Positions 10,116 through 21,980 of a stretch of 39,532 bases of DNA are shown here, in pieces. A model generated the notes under the pieces. That model saw nothing but the letters and a program-made list of their open reading frames with translations. It did no database searches and had not been told where the DNA came from. Origin of the DNA: Staphylococcus devriesei (GTDB taxonomy: Bacteria > Bacillota > Bacilli > Staphylococcales > Staphylococcaceae); contig NZ_PPRG01000036.1 of assembly GCF_002902625.1 (NCBI RefSeq), positions 1 through 39,532 of the forward strand. Direction: 5' to 3'. The position numbers and the translations under genes were made by a program. Every line of letters begins with the position of its first letter. The first letter of the stretch is position 1.

Positions 10116-12389
10116 ATGATTAAATCTAAATATAACTGGCTTTATGAACCACCAATTGAATACATTAGTGAAGACTTAGTTAAACGTTACAAATTAACGC
10201 CAATTATTAAAAAAGTACTTGAAAATAAATCTATCGTCCAAGAAGAAGATATTAAAAAAGTATTTACAGATACAACAATTAATCACGACCCTTGGCGCTT
10301 AAGTTATATGAAAAAAGCAGTAGAGCGTATTAATGAAGCTATAGATAAGAAAGAAAGAATATTAGTTTATGGTGACTATGATGCGGACGGCGTAACATCT
10401 ACTACTATTTTAGTGAGTACACTTAAAACATTGGGAGCTGAAGTAGGCTGGTATATACCTAACCGCTTCACAGAAGGTTATGGTCCTAATAAGTTAGCGT
10501 TTCATAATGCCTATGACGAAGGTATTTCGCTTATTATTACAGTTGATAATGGTATTCAAGGACATGAAGAAATTAAAATGGTACAAGAATTAGGCGTGGA
10601 TGTGATTGTGACAGACCATCATGAAATCGGACGTACATTGCCTGAAGCGTATGCGATAGTTCACCCAATGCATCCAGAATTTGACTATCCTTTTCAATAT
10701 TTATGTGGTGCTGGAGTGGCATATAAACTATCCCAAGTGTTACTTGATAACCCACCTAATTATTTTGTTAGTCTAGCTGCTATTGGAACGATTGCAGATT
10801 TAGTCTCATTAACAGATGAAAATCGTACAATTGTAAAACAAGGCCTAGCCAATTTAAATGACTATTGCCCACCTCAAGTTAAAGCCATGCTTAATCAAGC
10901 CGGCTTTAACGACACAATTAATGAGGAAACGATAGGTTTTATTATTGGACCGCGACTTAATGCAGTAGGACGATTAGAAGATGCCTCATTAGCTGCAGAG
11001 CTATTGATGTCTGAGGAAGAAGAGGAAGCGGAATTTTTAGCGGAACAAGTCGAACATTTTAATGTGGAGCGTAAAGAAATTGTAGCTCAGTTAACAGAAG
11101 AAGCATTGGCTATGGCTGAAGAAAAGGTCAAAGCTGGGCGACGATTTTTACTTCTAGCTAAAGAAGACTGGCATGAAGGTGTATTAGGAATAGTTGCTTC
11201 TAAAATCGTTGAAACTTATGCATTGCCTACATTAATTTTAAATATTGATTTAGAACAAAATCATGCGAAAGGTTCTGCTCGTAGTATTGACCAAGTGTCC
11301 ATGTTTGAAATATTAAGTGCTCATCAAGACTTAATAACTAAGTTTGGTGGCCACCATATGGCAGCTGGCATGACTATGGATATTGACAACATAGAAGAAT
11401 TAGAACAAGGACTTAATGATTGGATGGCACAATTAGCAGAACATGCATCATTAGCACCTACTAAGCGTGTTGCAGTAAAACTTGATGAAGCGGATATTAC
11501 AGTTAAAAATATAAGAGATATTCAGAAGTTAAGTCCGTATGGAACTGATTTTGAAAAACCTTTATTCGAATTAGATAATAGCGATGTGATGGATGTTAAA
11601 GCAATAGGCAAAGATAATAAACACCTTAAAATAACAACAGGTCAACTTCGCTTACAACATCTTTACTGGAATAATGGACATCTTGCTTCACAAATTGAAT
11701 TAGGACAACCAATCAGTTTGTTAGGGAATTTACAAATAAATGAATGGAATGGTAATCAATCACCACAATTTATTATTCAAGATCTTGCCACGAATGATGA
11801 ACAAATTCTAGATTATCGTAGTAAACGTAAACACCTTAATTTAGAGACAAATGATCATCAAATTGCATTTATTATTCATCCTAAAATGGAAAAAGTTAAT
11901 GATAATTACTTTTATTATGGTGAAACTATAGGCGATGAATACGAAATTGTTGTACTTAGAGACTTACCTCAAGATCTAGAAAGTCTCACTCATAGCCTGA
12001 AAGAAATTAATTACTCACAAATGTATATAGTGTTGCAACATCAAGCATCTATTTACTTTGAAGGTATACCGAGTCAAGATATATTTAAAAAATGTTATAA
12101 AGCACTTATTAATAAACAAGAAACGAATTTAGAAAAAGAGGGCATGTTATTATGCCAATTTCTAAATGTTAAACCCAATATTTTAAAATTTATATTAAAA
12201 GTATTTATTGAATTAGGCTTTATTATTGATGATAATGGTATAATTAAAATAAACAATAATCCTAATAAGCAAAATATTGAAACGAGCCAAACTTATCAAG
12301 CAAGATTATCACGAATAGAAGTTGAAAAACGTTTGTTGTATGATGATTTTTCACAGCTTAAACAATGGATAGAAGCTCAAAAGGGTTAA
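10116..12389 (+). CDS. recJ: Single-stranded-DNA-specific exonuclease RecJ
   Basis: RecJ degrades single-stranded DNA 5' to 3' in recombination and mismatch or base-excision repair. The DHH phosphoesterase core is visible: GDYDADG (86-92), DNG (144-146) and TDHHE (166-170). The DHHA1-type part near 395 carries GGHHMAAG. A long C-terminal region typical of Firmicute RecJ follows. The frame is open upstream to 10005, but those codons cross the secDF terminator and encode an unlikely hydrophobic leader. The ATG at 10116 has AGGAAGGA seven bases upstream and gives 757 aa, so I chose it. apt follows after 22 bases, probably on the same transcript. Confidence 0.95.
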   Translation: MIKSKYNWLYEPPIEYISEDLVKRYKLTPIIKKVLENKSIVQEEDIKKVFTDTTINHDPWRLSYMKKAVERINEAIDKKERILVYGDYDADGVTSTTILVSTLKTLGAEVGWYIPNRFTEGYGPNKLAFHNAYDEGISLIITVDNGIQGHEEIKMVQELGVDVIVTDHHEIGRTLPEAYAIVHPMHPEFDYPFQYLCGAGVAYKLSQVLLDNPPNYFVSLAAIGTIADLVSLTDENRTIVKQGLANLNDYCPPQVKAMLNQAGFNDTINEETIGFIIGPRLNAVGRLEDASLAAELLMSEEEEEAEFLAEQVEHFNVERKEIVAQLTEEALAMAEEKVKAGRRFLLLAKEDWHEGVLGIVASKIVETYALPTLILNIDLEQNHAKGSARSIDQVSMFEILSAHQDLITKFGGHHMAAGMTMDIDNIEELEQGLNDWMAQLAEHASLAPTKRVAVKLDEADITVKNIRDIQKLSPYGTDFEKPLFELDNSDVMDVKAIGKDNKHLKITTGQLRLQHLYWNNGHLASQIELGQPISLLGNLQINEWNGNQSPQFIIQDLATNDEQILDYRSKRKHLNLETNDHQIAFIIHPKMEKVNDNYFYYGETIGDEYEIVVLRDLPQDLESLTHSLKEINYSQMYIVLQHQASIYFEGIPSQDIFKKCYKALINKQETNLEKEGMLLCQFLNVKPNILKFILKVFIELGFIIDDNGIIKINNNPNKQNIETSQTYQARLSRIEVEKRLLYDDFSQLKQWIEAQKG

Positions 12390-12411
12390 TTTATAGGGAG
12401 GACACATTTAA

Positions 12412-12930
12412 ATGGATTTAAAGCAATATGTTTCAGAGGTGCAAGATTGGCCTAAACCGGGAGTAAGTTTTAAAGATATTACAACGATTATGGACAATGG
12501 TAAAGCTTATGGCTATGCTACTGATCAAATTGTAAAATATGCTAAAGAACGTAATGTAGATATCGTCGTAGGACCAGAGGCTAGAGGGTTTATTATTGGT
12601 TGCCCAGTTGCCTATTCAATGGGCATTGGCTTTGCTCCTGTGAGAAAAGAAGGTAAGCTACCTCGTGAAGTGATTCGCTACGAATACGATTTAGAATACG
12701 GTACAAATGTTTTAACAATGCATAATGATGCTATTAAGCCTGGGCAACGCGTATTAATTACAGATGATTTATTAGCAACAGGTGGTACCATTGAAGCGGC
12801 TATTAAGCTTGTTGAAAAGTTAGGTGGTATCGTTGTAGGTATCGCGTTTATTATTGAATTAAAATATCTAAATGGTATTGAAAAAATTAAAGACTATGAC
12901 GTCATGAGTTTAATCTCATACGACGAATAA
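12412..12930 (+). CDS. apt: Adenine phosphoribosyltransferase
   Basis: Apt salvages adenine by joining it to PRPP, making AMP. The 172-aa product has the PRPP-binding motif [13 protein letters not shown] (114-126), the PEARGF loop (55-60) and the N-terminal [12 protein letters not shown] segment typical of bacterial Apt. The Shine-Dalgarno AGGGAGGAC precedes the ATG. It is the last gene of recJ-apt and is followed by a terminator. The recJ-apt-rel neighbourhood is conserved in Firmicutes. A nucleotide-salvage gene beside the (p)ppGpp synthetase may be meaningful, but the terminator suggests separate transcription. Confidence 0.97.
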   Translation: MDLKQYVSEVQDWPKPGVSFKDITTIMDNGKAYGYATDQIVKYAKERNVDIVVGPEARGFIIGCPVAYSMGIGFAPVRKEGKLPREVIRYEYDLEYGTNVLTMHNDAIKPGQRVLITDDLLATGGTIEAAIKLVEKLGGIVVGIAFIIELKYLNGIEKIKDYDVMSLISYDE

Positions 12931-12951
12931 ATTATTAATTGAGATAGATGT

Positions 12952-12990
12952 AGAGGTTGAGACATTGATAAGGTGTTTCAACCTCTTATT
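12952..12990 (+). terminator. Terminator after apt
   Basis: AGAGGTTGAGACA (12952-12964) pairs with TGTTTCAACCTCT (12974-12986), with G-T pairs, and leads into TTATT. The T-run is short. Confidence 0.75.
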
Positions 12991-15545
<2,555 letters not shown>

Positions 15546-15561
15546 TAGAGGTGCTATAGAG

Positions 15562-16014
15562 ATGAAGATAGTGGTACAAAGAGTTAAAAGAGCTTCAGTA
15601 ACAAATGATCATATTCAGAATAAAATTAATAAGGGTTATTGTTTGTTAGTTGGGGTAGGTAAAGATTCTACTGAAGCGGATGTAGATGTATTAGCCAAAA
15701 AAATAGTTAACGCACGTTTATTTGAAGATGACAATGGCAAATTAAATTTAAATGTTCAACAAGTCGAAGGTGAAATTCTATCTATTTCTCAATTTACGCT
15801 CTATGCAGATGTTAAAAAAGGTAATAGACCTGGTTTTTCTAATTCAATGAATCCTGACGAAGCAAATGAGTTGTATGAGAAATTTAATACTGCATTAAGA
15901 GCGAATGGTATTGAAGTTAAAACAGGTGAATTTGGTACAGATATGGAAGTAGAAATTATAAATGATGGTCCTGTGACTATTATTTATGAAAGTCAGGATG
16001 GAAAGATTGTATGA
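15562..16014 (+). CDS. dtd: D-aminoacyl-tRNA deacylase
   Basis: Dtd hydrolyses D-amino acids (and glycine) wrongly attached to tRNA. The 150-aa product has both active-site motifs: SQFTLYAD (76-83) and the Gly-cisPro motif in GPVT (136-139). The ATG at 15562 follows AGAGGTG and gives the standard length; the longer open frame overlaps the end of rel. Its TGA (16012-16014) overlaps the lytH ATG by four bases, implying translational coupling. The rel-dtd pairing is common in Firmicutes. Confidence 0.96.
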   Translation: MKIVVQRVKRASVTNDHIQNKINKGYCLLVGVGKDSTEADVDVLAKKIVNARLFEDDNGKLNLNVQQVEGEILSISQFTLYADVKKGNRPGFSNSMNPDEANELYEKFNTALRANGIEVKTGEFGTDMEVEIINDGPVTIIYESQDGKIV

Positions 16015-16886
16015 GTAAAGTAGATGCATGGTTATTAAAACATGGTCTAAAGAACAGACTTACACTTTCTGTAGTTATTGCTTTTATATTATTTTTAATT
16101 ATACTGTTTATGCTCATGAATCATAGCGATCAAGGTAGCAACCGAATTACTGTCTCGGAAAATGCAGAACTACGTACAGGTCCTAATGCAGCTTATCCAG
16201 TACTCTACCAAGTTGATAAAGGTGAAACGTTTACTAGACTAGGAAAGTCTGGTAAGTGGATTGAAGTAGAAAGTAGAGATGGTAAAGAAAAAGGGTGGAT
16301 AGCAGGTTGGCATACAAGCTTAGATATTGAAGCGGATGCAAGTAAGAAAGAAAATCCTTTGAAGAATAAGGTCATTGTCCTAGATCCTGGGCACGGGGGC
16401 AATGACCAAGGTGCTTCAAGCAATACATCGAAAAAAAGTCTTGAAAAAAATTATACGCTAAAGACTGCGAAAGAATTAAAAAAAGCGTTAGAAAAAACGG
16501 GGGCTAAGGTAAAACTAACACGCTCTGATGATAGCTATGTTAGCTTAGAAGATAGAAAACAAGATGGCGACGCTTTTATAAGTATACATAACGATGCTCT
16601 TGATAGTCCAAATGCAAACGGGGCTACTGTCTATTGGTTTAAAGATAACCAAGAAACCTTAGCTGAAACATTGTCGGCTAGTATTGAGAAAAAGTCTTTA
16701 CTTTCTAATAAAGGAGCAAGACAGGAAAATTTTCAAGTTCTAAGACAAACTAATAAACCAGCAGTATTGTTAGAACTAGGATATATTAGTAATCCAACCG
16801 ATGAAGTAATGATAACGGATCAACTGCATCGACAAGTCGTTGAAGAAGCAGTAGTTGATGGTTTAAAACAATATTTTGCATCTTAA
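16011..16886 (+). CDS. lytH: Membrane-anchored peptidoglycan amidase LytH
   Basis: LytH cleaves the stem peptide from glycan strands (N-acetylmuramoyl-L-alanine amidase). In S. aureus it works with the membrane protein ActH to tune where cell-wall synthesis and division occur. The 291-aa product has one N-terminal membrane segment (about 17-36) and an SH3b domain (about 44-107, ENAELRTGP...GWIAGW). An Amidase_3 domain (about 120-290) follows. Zinc ligands are visible as His128 (DPGHGG), Glu145 and His193 (SIHNDA), with catalytic Glu255 (LLELGYIS). The start ATG overlaps the dtd stop. No actH gene is in the window. Confidence 0.93.
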   Translation: MSKVDAWLLKHGLKNRLTLSVVIAFILFLIILFMLMNHSDQGSNRITVSENAELRTGPNAAYPVLYQVDKGETFTRLGKSGKWIEVESRDGKEKGWIAGWHTSLDIEADASKKENPLKNKVIVLDPGHGGNDQGASSNTSKKSLEKNYTLKTAKELKKALEKTGAKVKLTRSDDSYVSLEDRKQDGDAFISIHNDALDSPNANGATVYWFKDNQETLAETLSASIEKKSLLSNKGARQENFQVLRQTNKPAVLLELGYISNPTDEVMITDQLHRQVVEEAVVDGLKQYFAS

Positions 16887-17081
16887 GTCTTGCAAACTTA
16901 ATCTAAACTAGTTATCATTATTAATGAACTTTATAAATCATACCGTTAATATTCTTGAAAGTTTAAATGAAATAGGTAGAGAGACTGAGACATTAATCGT
17001 TTGTGCGCTGGGAAACCGATAAACGGTGTCCCAAAAGCAGGATTCTCGGCAGCTACCGTCACGATTTGACAAAATTTGGGA
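16887..17081. other. Non-coding start of the lytH-hisS gap
   Basis: No credible gene is seen. GAGACTGAGACA near 16980 is roughly complementary to TTTGTCCCAACCTC near 17261. The two may therefore be the outer ends of the degenerate repeat-bearing segment between them. A clear T-run terminator for lytH is not obvious. Confidence 0.5.
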
Positions 17082-17187
17082 GCGGGACAGAAATCTAACT
17101 TAATTTCAAAGATTTCGTCGTCCCGCCCCGGCAAGGTTGACTAGAAATGAAGAAAGTCAGGCTGGACGCATCTTCATCTTAGTCAAC
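17082..17187 (-). repeat. Intergenic repeat, copy B (inverted orientation)
   Basis: GCGGGAC (17082-17088) pairs with GTCCCGC (17120-17126), enclosing AGAAATCT...AGATTTC. Next comes GTTGACTAGAAATGAAG (17136-17152), pairing with CTTCATCTTAGTCAAC (17172-17187). Read on the reverse strand, the order and sequence (GTTGACT hairpin, then GAAATCTTT...TTAGATTTC) match copies A and C, so this copy is inverted. Confidence 0.75.
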
Positions 17188-17189
17188 TA

Positions 17190-17218
17190 TTGCCTAATCA
17201 CATAGATTAGAAGATAAT
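17190..17218 (+). promoter_or_regulatory. Possible promoter for hisS-aspS
   Basis: TTGCCT (17190-17195) lies 17 bases before GATAAT (17213-17218), a -10 with one mismatch. It would start the T-box leader near 17225. It is tentative because the site abuts a repeat. Confidence 0.4.
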
Positions 17219-17224
17219 AGTTTT

Positions 17225-17478
17225 TGCTCATCGTTCGGTTCTGCTCAAATCCTAAACACTTTTGTCCCAACCTCACGTAGAGATATAATCCATGGCTGAA
17301 AGATTATACTGAGTAGTTTAAAACTTTTAACACAAGAAGAGGTGCTTTAATAAATAAGCCGGTTTACGTACGTTAAGCGTTTGAGTGGGGATTAAGATAT
17401 ATTCTTAATCTCAATTAGGGTGGCAACACGGCATTCCGTCCCTTATATAGTTATTGGGCTATATAAGGGGCTTTTTTT
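17225..17478 (+). promoter_or_regulatory. T-box riboswitch controlling hisS-aspS
   Basis: A canonical T-box sequence (AGGGTGGCAACACGG, 17417-17431) is preceded by a perfect stem III hairpin (GATTAAGA...TCTTAATC, about 17390-17410). It is followed by a terminator whose stem CCCTTATATAG (17440-17450) pairs with CTATATAAGGG (17459-17469) ahead of seven Ts. Binding of uncharged tRNA should favour the antiterminator and switch on synthetase expression. The downstream genes predict a His or Asp specifier. A CAC (His) followed by A occurs at 17331-17333, but I could not fold stem I convincingly, so specifier and 5' end are open. Confidence 0.85.
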
Positions 17479-17528
17479 ATTAAAGAAGATTTAAAATAGA
17501 TGTGTAAAATTATTAAAGGAGTGATTAC

Positions 17529-18791
17529 GTGATTAGAATACCTAGAGGTACGCAAGATATCTTACCTGAAGATTCAAGTAAATGGCGCTATATTGAAAAT
17601 AAATTAAATGAATTAATGAAACTTTATAATTATAAAGAAATACGTACACCTATTTTTGAAAGTACAGATTTATTTGCACGTGGTGTGGGAGACTCAACAG
17701 ACGTAGTGCAAAAAGAAATGTATACGTTTAAAGATAAAGGTGATAGAAGCCTAACATTAAGACCAGAAGGTACGGCTGCGGTAGTTCGCTCTTACATTGA
17801 AAATAAAATGCAAGGTTATCCAAATCAACCGATTAAACTTTACTATAATGGACCAATGTTTAGATATGAACGTAAACAAAAAGGACGTTTTCGTCAATTC
17901 AATCAGTTTGGTATAGAAGCCATAGGTGCAGAAAATCCTAGTATCGATGCTGAAGTGCTAGCTATGGTTATGCACATTTATGAATCATTTGGCTTAAAAC
18001 ATTTAAAATTAGTAATTAATAGTATTGGCGATGCGAATTCACGCAAGGAATATAACGAGGCATTAGTGAAGCATTTTGAGCCTGTGATAGATACTTTCTG
18101 TGAAGATTGTCAATCACGTTTGCATACAAATCCGATGCGTATACTTGATTGTAAGATTGATCGTGATAAAGAAGCTGTAAAAAACGCTCCACGTATAACT
18201 GACTATTTAAATGAATCATCTAAAGCGTATTACGAAGAAGTTAAATCGTATTTGACTGATTTAGGGGTGGATTATGTCGAAGATCCTAACTTAGTACGTG
18301 GGCTAGACTATTACACTCATACAGCTTTTGAAGTGATGATGGATAACCCTAATTATGATGGTGCAATTACAACCTTATGTGGTGGTGGCCGTTATAATGG
18401 TTTATTAGAACTTTTAGATGGGCCGAGTCAAACTGGTATTGGATTTGCGTTAAGTATTGAAAGACTATTACTTGCGCTTGAAGAAGAAGGTATTGAATTA
18501 GATATTGAAGAAGATTTTGACTTATTTATAGTTACTATGGGTGATGAAGCTGAACGCTATAGTGTTAAACTTTTAAATCACCTTAGAAAAAATGGCGTTA
18601 AAGCCGATAAAGATTATTTAAAACGTAAAATTAAAGGTCAGATGAAACAAGCTGATCGTTTAAATGCTAAATATACTATTGTTATTGGAGATCAAGAATT
18701 AGAGAACAATGAAATTGATATTAAAAATATGGCAACAGGTGAGTCAGAAAAAGTTAAATTAGATGAACTTGTACAATATTTTAAAAAATAA
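17529..18791 (+). CDS. hisS: Histidyl-tRNA synthetase
   Basis: HisRS is the class II enzyme that charges tRNA-His. The 420-aa product begins IRIPRGTQDILPED, typical of the family. It has TLRPEGTA (76-82), motif 2 FRYERKQKGRFRQFNQ (111-126), the histidine-specific LVRGLDYYTHTAFE near 258 and motif 3 GIGFALSIERL. The C-terminal anticodon-binding domain is complete. The GTG start has AAAGGAGTG upstream. It is the first gene behind the T-box and is followed 12 bases later by aspS. Confidence 0.97.
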   Translation: MIRIPRGTQDILPEDSSKWRYIENKLNELMKLYNYKEIRTPIFESTDLFARGVGDSTDVVQKEMYTFKDKGDRSLTLRPEGTAAVVRSYIENKMQGYPNQPIKLYYNGPMFRYERKQKGRFRQFNQFGIEAIGAENPSIDAEVLAMVMHIYESFGLKHLKLVINSIGDANSRKEYNEALVKHFEPVIDTFCEDCQSRLHTNPMRILDCKIDRDKEAVKNAPRITDYLNESSKAYYEEVKSYLTDLGVDYVEDPNLVRGLDYYTHTAFEVMMDNPNYDGAITTLCGGGRYNGLLELLDGPSQTGIGFALSIERLLLALEEEGIELDIEEDFDLFIVTMGDEAERYSVKLLNHLRKNGVKADKDYLKRKIKGQMKQADRLNAKYTIVIGDQELENNEIDIKNMATGESEKVKLDELVQYFKK

Positions 18792-18803
18792 AGGAGAATT
18801 CAA

Positions 18804-20570
18804 ATGAGTAAACGTACAACATATTGTGGTTTAGTTACTGAAGAATTACTAAATCAAAAAGTAACATTAAAAGGTTGGGTGCATAATCGACGTGATTTAG
18901 GCGGCCTCATCTTCGTAGACTTACGTGATAGAGAAGGTATTGTTCAAGTAGTATTTAATCCTGATTTTTCTGCAGAAGCTTTAAGTGTCGCTGAAACAGT
19001 ACGTTCTGAGTATGTGATTGAAGTTGAAGGAACAGTAACTAAACGTGATGAAGAAACAGTTAACCCTAAGATTAAAACTGGTCAAGTTGAAGTTCAAGTT
19101 TCAAATATTAATATTATTAATAAATCTGAAACGCCACCATTTTCAATTAATGAGGAAAATCAAAACGTCGACGAAAATATTCGCTTGAAATATCGTTACT
19201 TAGATCTTAGACGTACTGAATTAGCACAAACATTTAAAATGAGACATCAAACAACTAAATCTATCCGTAACTATCTTGATAATAATGGTTTCTTTGATAT
19301 TGAAACACCAGTATTAACTAAATCTACACCAGAAGGCGCACGTGACTATCTAGTACCTTCACGTGTTCATGAAGGTGAGTTTTACGCACTACCTCAATCA
19401 CCACAATTATTTAAACAATTATTAATGATTAGTGGTTTTGACAAATATTATCAAATTGTTAAATGTTTCAGAGATGAAGATTTACGTGCTGACCGTCAAC
19501 CTGAATTCACTCAAGTCGATATTGAAATGAGTTTCGTTGATCAAGAAGACGTTATTCAAATGGGAGAAGAAATGTTACGCCAAGTCGTTAAAGATGTAAA
19601 AGGCGTTGACATAGAAGACACATTCCCACGTATGACTTATGAAGAAGCGATGAGACGTTATGGTTCTGACAAACCTGATACACGTTTTGGAATGGAATTA
19701 ATTGATGTATCTCAATTAGGTAAAGAGATGGACTTTAAAGTCTTTAAAGATACTGTACAAAATAACGGGCAAGTTAAAGCTATTGTTGCTGAAGGAGCAT
19801 CTGATAACTACACTCGTAAAGATATGGATGCTTTAACAGAATTTGTTAATATTTATGGCGCTAAAGGTCTAGCTTGGGTTAAAGTTGTTGAAGAAGGATT
19901 AAGCGGTCCAATTGCTCGATTCTTCGAAAACCAAAATGTTGAAACGTTAAAAGAACTAACTGGAGCTAAGCCAGGAGACTTAGTCATGTTTGTAGCAGAC
20001 AAACCGAATGTTGTTGCTCAAAGTTTAGGAGCTTTACGTATTAAAATTGCAAGAGAATTAGGTTTAATTGACGAAAATAAATTAAACTTCTTATGGGTCA
20101 CAGATTGGCCATTACTTGAGTATGATGAAGATGCTAAACGCTATGTTGCAGCACACCATCCATTTACATCACCAAAACAAGAAGATATCTCTAAATTAGA
20201 CTCAGAACCTGAGAATGTTCAAGCTAATGCTTATGATATTGTATTAAATGGTTATGAACTTGGAGGAGGTTCTATAAGAATTTCAAATAGCGAGCTTCAA
20301 GAAAAAATGTTCGAAGTTTTAGGTTTCACAAAAGAACAAGCTAGAGAACAATTTGGTTTCTTATTAGATGCCTTCAAATACGGTGCACCTCCACATGGTG
20401 GTATAGCCTTAGGATTAGACCGTTTGGTTATGCTATTGACTAATCGTACCAACCTTAGAGATACAATTGCCTTTCCTAAAACAGCATCAGCTACTTGTTT
20501 ATTAACTGATGCACCAGGAGAAGTATCTGATAAACAATTAGAGGAATTATCACTACGTATTCGTCATTAA
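18804..20570 (+). CDS. aspS: Aspartyl-tRNA synthetase
   Basis: AspRS is a class II enzyme that charges tRNA-Asp. The 588-aa product has the N-terminal anticodon-binding OB fold ([20 protein letters not shown]), motif 2 [16 protein letters not shown] and the bacterial insertion (GAD) domain in the middle. Motif 3 is [12 protein letters not shown] near the C-terminus. It shares the hisS transcript (12-base gap, Shine-Dalgarno AAAGGAGAA) and so probably the same T-box control. A strong terminator follows. Whether it also charges tRNA-Asn cannot be judged from this window. Confidence 0.97.
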   Translation: MSKRTTYCGLVTEELLNQKVTLKGWVHNRRDLGGLIFVDLRDREGIVQVVFNPDFSAEALSVAETVRSEYVIEVEGTVTKRDEETVNPKIKTGQVEVQVSNINIINKSETPPFSINEENQNVDENIRLKYRYLDLRRTELAQTFKMRHQTTKSIRNYLDNNGFFDIETPVLTKSTPEGARDYLVPSRVHEGEFYALPQSPQLFKQLLMISGFDKYYQIVKCFRDEDLRADRQPEFTQVDIEMSFVDQEDVIQMGEEMLRQVVKDVKGVDIEDTFPRMTYEEAMRRYGSDKPDTRFGMELIDVSQLGKEMDFKVFKDTVQNNGQVKAIVAEGASDNYTRKDMDALTEFVNIYGAKGLAWVKVVEEGLSGPIARFFENQNVETLKELTGAKPGDLVMFVADKPNVVAQSLGALRIKIARELGLIDENKLNFLWVTDWPLLEYDEDAKRYVAAHHPFTSPKQEDISKLDSEPENVQANAYDIVLNGYELGGGSIRISNSELQEKMFEVLGFTKEQAREQFGFLLDAFKYGAPPHGGIALGLDRLVMLLTNRTNLRDTIAFPKTASATCLLTDAPGEVSDKQLEELSLRIRH

Positions 20571-20614
20571 TTGCTAAAAAATTATGAGTTAATTAAAGTA
20601 AATATTATTAAGCG

Positions 20615-20658
20615 ACACCTTATAAGTTAGTTTAAAGACTACTCATAAGGTGTTTTTT
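20615..20658 (+). terminator. Terminator after aspS
   Basis: ACACCTTAT (20615-20623) pairs perfectly with ATAAGGTGT (20645-20653), followed by TTTTTTTA. Confidence 0.9.
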
Positions 20659-20819
20659 TATTGAAGAAGAATAGTAACAAAAAAATCTATAATTTGATAA
20701 ACTATAAAAATATTATGTCAACTTATTATAGTTAAGTATTTATCTTAATAAACGTTTCTATTCAAGTCATTAGGATTTTAATTATAGAGTTATTGTGCTA
20801 TTATGATTATATAAGATAG

Positions 20820-21047
20820 TCATCTGTATTGTTCGTATGTTTGCTTTTTATTTGGGCCTAACACTTTTTGATCAGGGAGCCCAATAGGTTTTCTTGCAGC
20901 GCAAACGCCTCAATGGAGGACTTGCAAAACAAGAAACAGGGCACCCACCTGTATATAGCAGGCCGAATGATCAAGCTATTTATAACTACGGCAATTACGG
21001 ACTCTATCGGTACGCAAGGCTTTACTGTCTTGCGTATTTTTATACAC
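20820..21047 (+). ncRNA. ssrS: 6S RNA (RNA polymerase regulator)
   Basis: 6S RNA binds the sigma-A RNA polymerase holoenzyme by mimicking open promoter DNA. The region shows the expected long rod: GGGCCT...TGATCA on the 5' side and a GGGCACCCACCTGTATATAGCAGGCC...TGATCA type arrangement on the 3' side, with TGATCA pairing with TGATCA. Outer GATAG (20815-20819) can pair with CTATC (21004-21008). It ends in a T-run terminator (21011-21042). The approximate length of 225 bases and the isolated position between aspS and tcdA fit. The 64-codon open frame inside it is not a gene. Exact ends are estimates. Confidence 0.85.
21011..21042 (+). terminator. Terminator of the 6S RNA
   Basis: TACGCAAG (21011-21018) pairs with CTTGCGTA (21029-21036), followed by TTTTTAT. 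Confidence 0.88.
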
Positions 21048-21096
21048 TTTTTTAGAATATAAAAGTCACTGAGTTGTTTATAAAAAGGAGTTTACA

Positions 21097-21873
21097 ATGA
21101 AACATCAATTTTCAAGAAATGAATTAGCATATGGTCAAGAGGGTCTAGACTTATTAAAAGGTAAAACAGTCGCAGTATTAGGTGTTGGTGGTGTAGGGTC
21201 ATTTGCGGCTGAAGCCCTAGCTCGTACTAATATTGGACATATTATCTTAATTGATAAAGATGATGTAGATATTACAAATGTAAATCGACAAATACATGCT
21301 TTAACAACGACGATTGGGCAAAGCAAGGTTACTTTAATGGAAGAGCGAATTAAATTGATTAACCCTGACTGTAAAGTTACGCCGTTACATATGTTTTATA
21401 CTGAAGAAACTTACGAAGATTTATTTAATAATTACAATATCGATTATTTTATTGATGCTAGCGATACAATTATATATAAAGTTCATTTAATGAAAGAATG
21501 TTTAGAGCGGGGTATTAAGGTGATTTCAAGTATGGGCGCTGCTAATAAAACTGATCCTACACGATTTAAGATTGCTGATATTTCGCAAACATTTATGGAT
21601 CCGATGGCTAAAATAATTCGTAATCGTTTGAAAAGACAAGGTATTAAAAAAGGTGTGCCTGTGGTTTTCTCTGACGAAAGCCCGATAGTTATACGCGAGG
21701 ATGTCAAGGCAACAGTAGGGGATGCTAATGCTATTAATCGTAAGGGGCAAATACCTCCGTCATCAAATGCCTTTGTGCCAAGTACAGTAGGATTAATATG
21801 TGCTAGTTATGTAGTAAATGATATTTTGAAAGATATTCCGGTTAAACGTATAAAAGATAAAGGTAATAAATAA
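21097..21873 (+). CDS. tcdA: tRNA threonylcarbamoyladenosine dehydratase (ThiF/E1-like)
   Basis: TcdA (CsdL) uses ATP to cyclise t6A at tRNA position 37 to ct6A. The 258-aa protein has the ThiF-family nucleotide-binding motif GVGGVGS (29-35), an LIDKDDVDITNVNRQ segment (about 51-65) and a DASDTI acidic motif. The C-terminus PSSNAFVPSTVGLICAS is typical of this subgroup. It lacks the long C-terminal region of ubiquitin-like E1 enzymes. AAAAGGAG precedes the ATG. It stands alone between the 6S RNA and the convergent rarA. Confidence is high for the family and good for the specific function. Confidence 0.9.
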   Translation: MKHQFSRNELAYGQEGLDLLKGKTVAVLGVGGVGSFAAEALARTNIGHIILIDKDDVDITNVNRQIHALTTTIGQSKVTLMEERIKLINPDCKVTPLHMFYTEETYEDLFNNYNIDYFIDASDTIIYKVHLMKECLERGIKVISSMGAANKTDPTRFKIADISQTFMDPMAKIIRNRLKRQGIKKGVPVVFSDESPIVIREDVKATVGDANAINRKGQIPPSSNAFVPSTVGLICASYVVNDILKDIPVKRIKDKGNK

Positions 21874-21878
21874 AATTT

Positions 21879-21980
21879 AAGACTATGATGAGTTAAACAA
21901 TAAATAATGAAGCACAAACCTAATATAAATTAAGGGTTGGTAATCCATATTTAACTTGTAACTCTATCATAGTCTTTTTT
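21879..21980. terminator. Bidirectional terminator between tcdA and rarA
   Basis: GACTATGAT-GAGTTA (21881-21895) pairs with TAACTC-T-ATCATAGTC (21959-21974) with one bulge. T-rich sequence follows on the plus strand (TTTTTTAC), and A-rich sequence precedes it for the minus strand. Between the arms lies a smaller GGTTGG...CC hairpin. It can serve both convergent genes, although the loop is long. Confidence 0.75.

Noticed and set aside
16946..17134. 62-codon reverse-strand frame in the lytH-hisS gap
   Set aside because: It overlaps the palindromic intergenic repeat and has no ribosome binding site; it is a by-product of the repeat sequence.
20868..21062. 64-codon open frame on the plus strand between aspS and tcdA
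   Set aside because: It lies inside the 6S RNA and runs over its terminator. There is no ribosome site and the protein resembles nothing I know.
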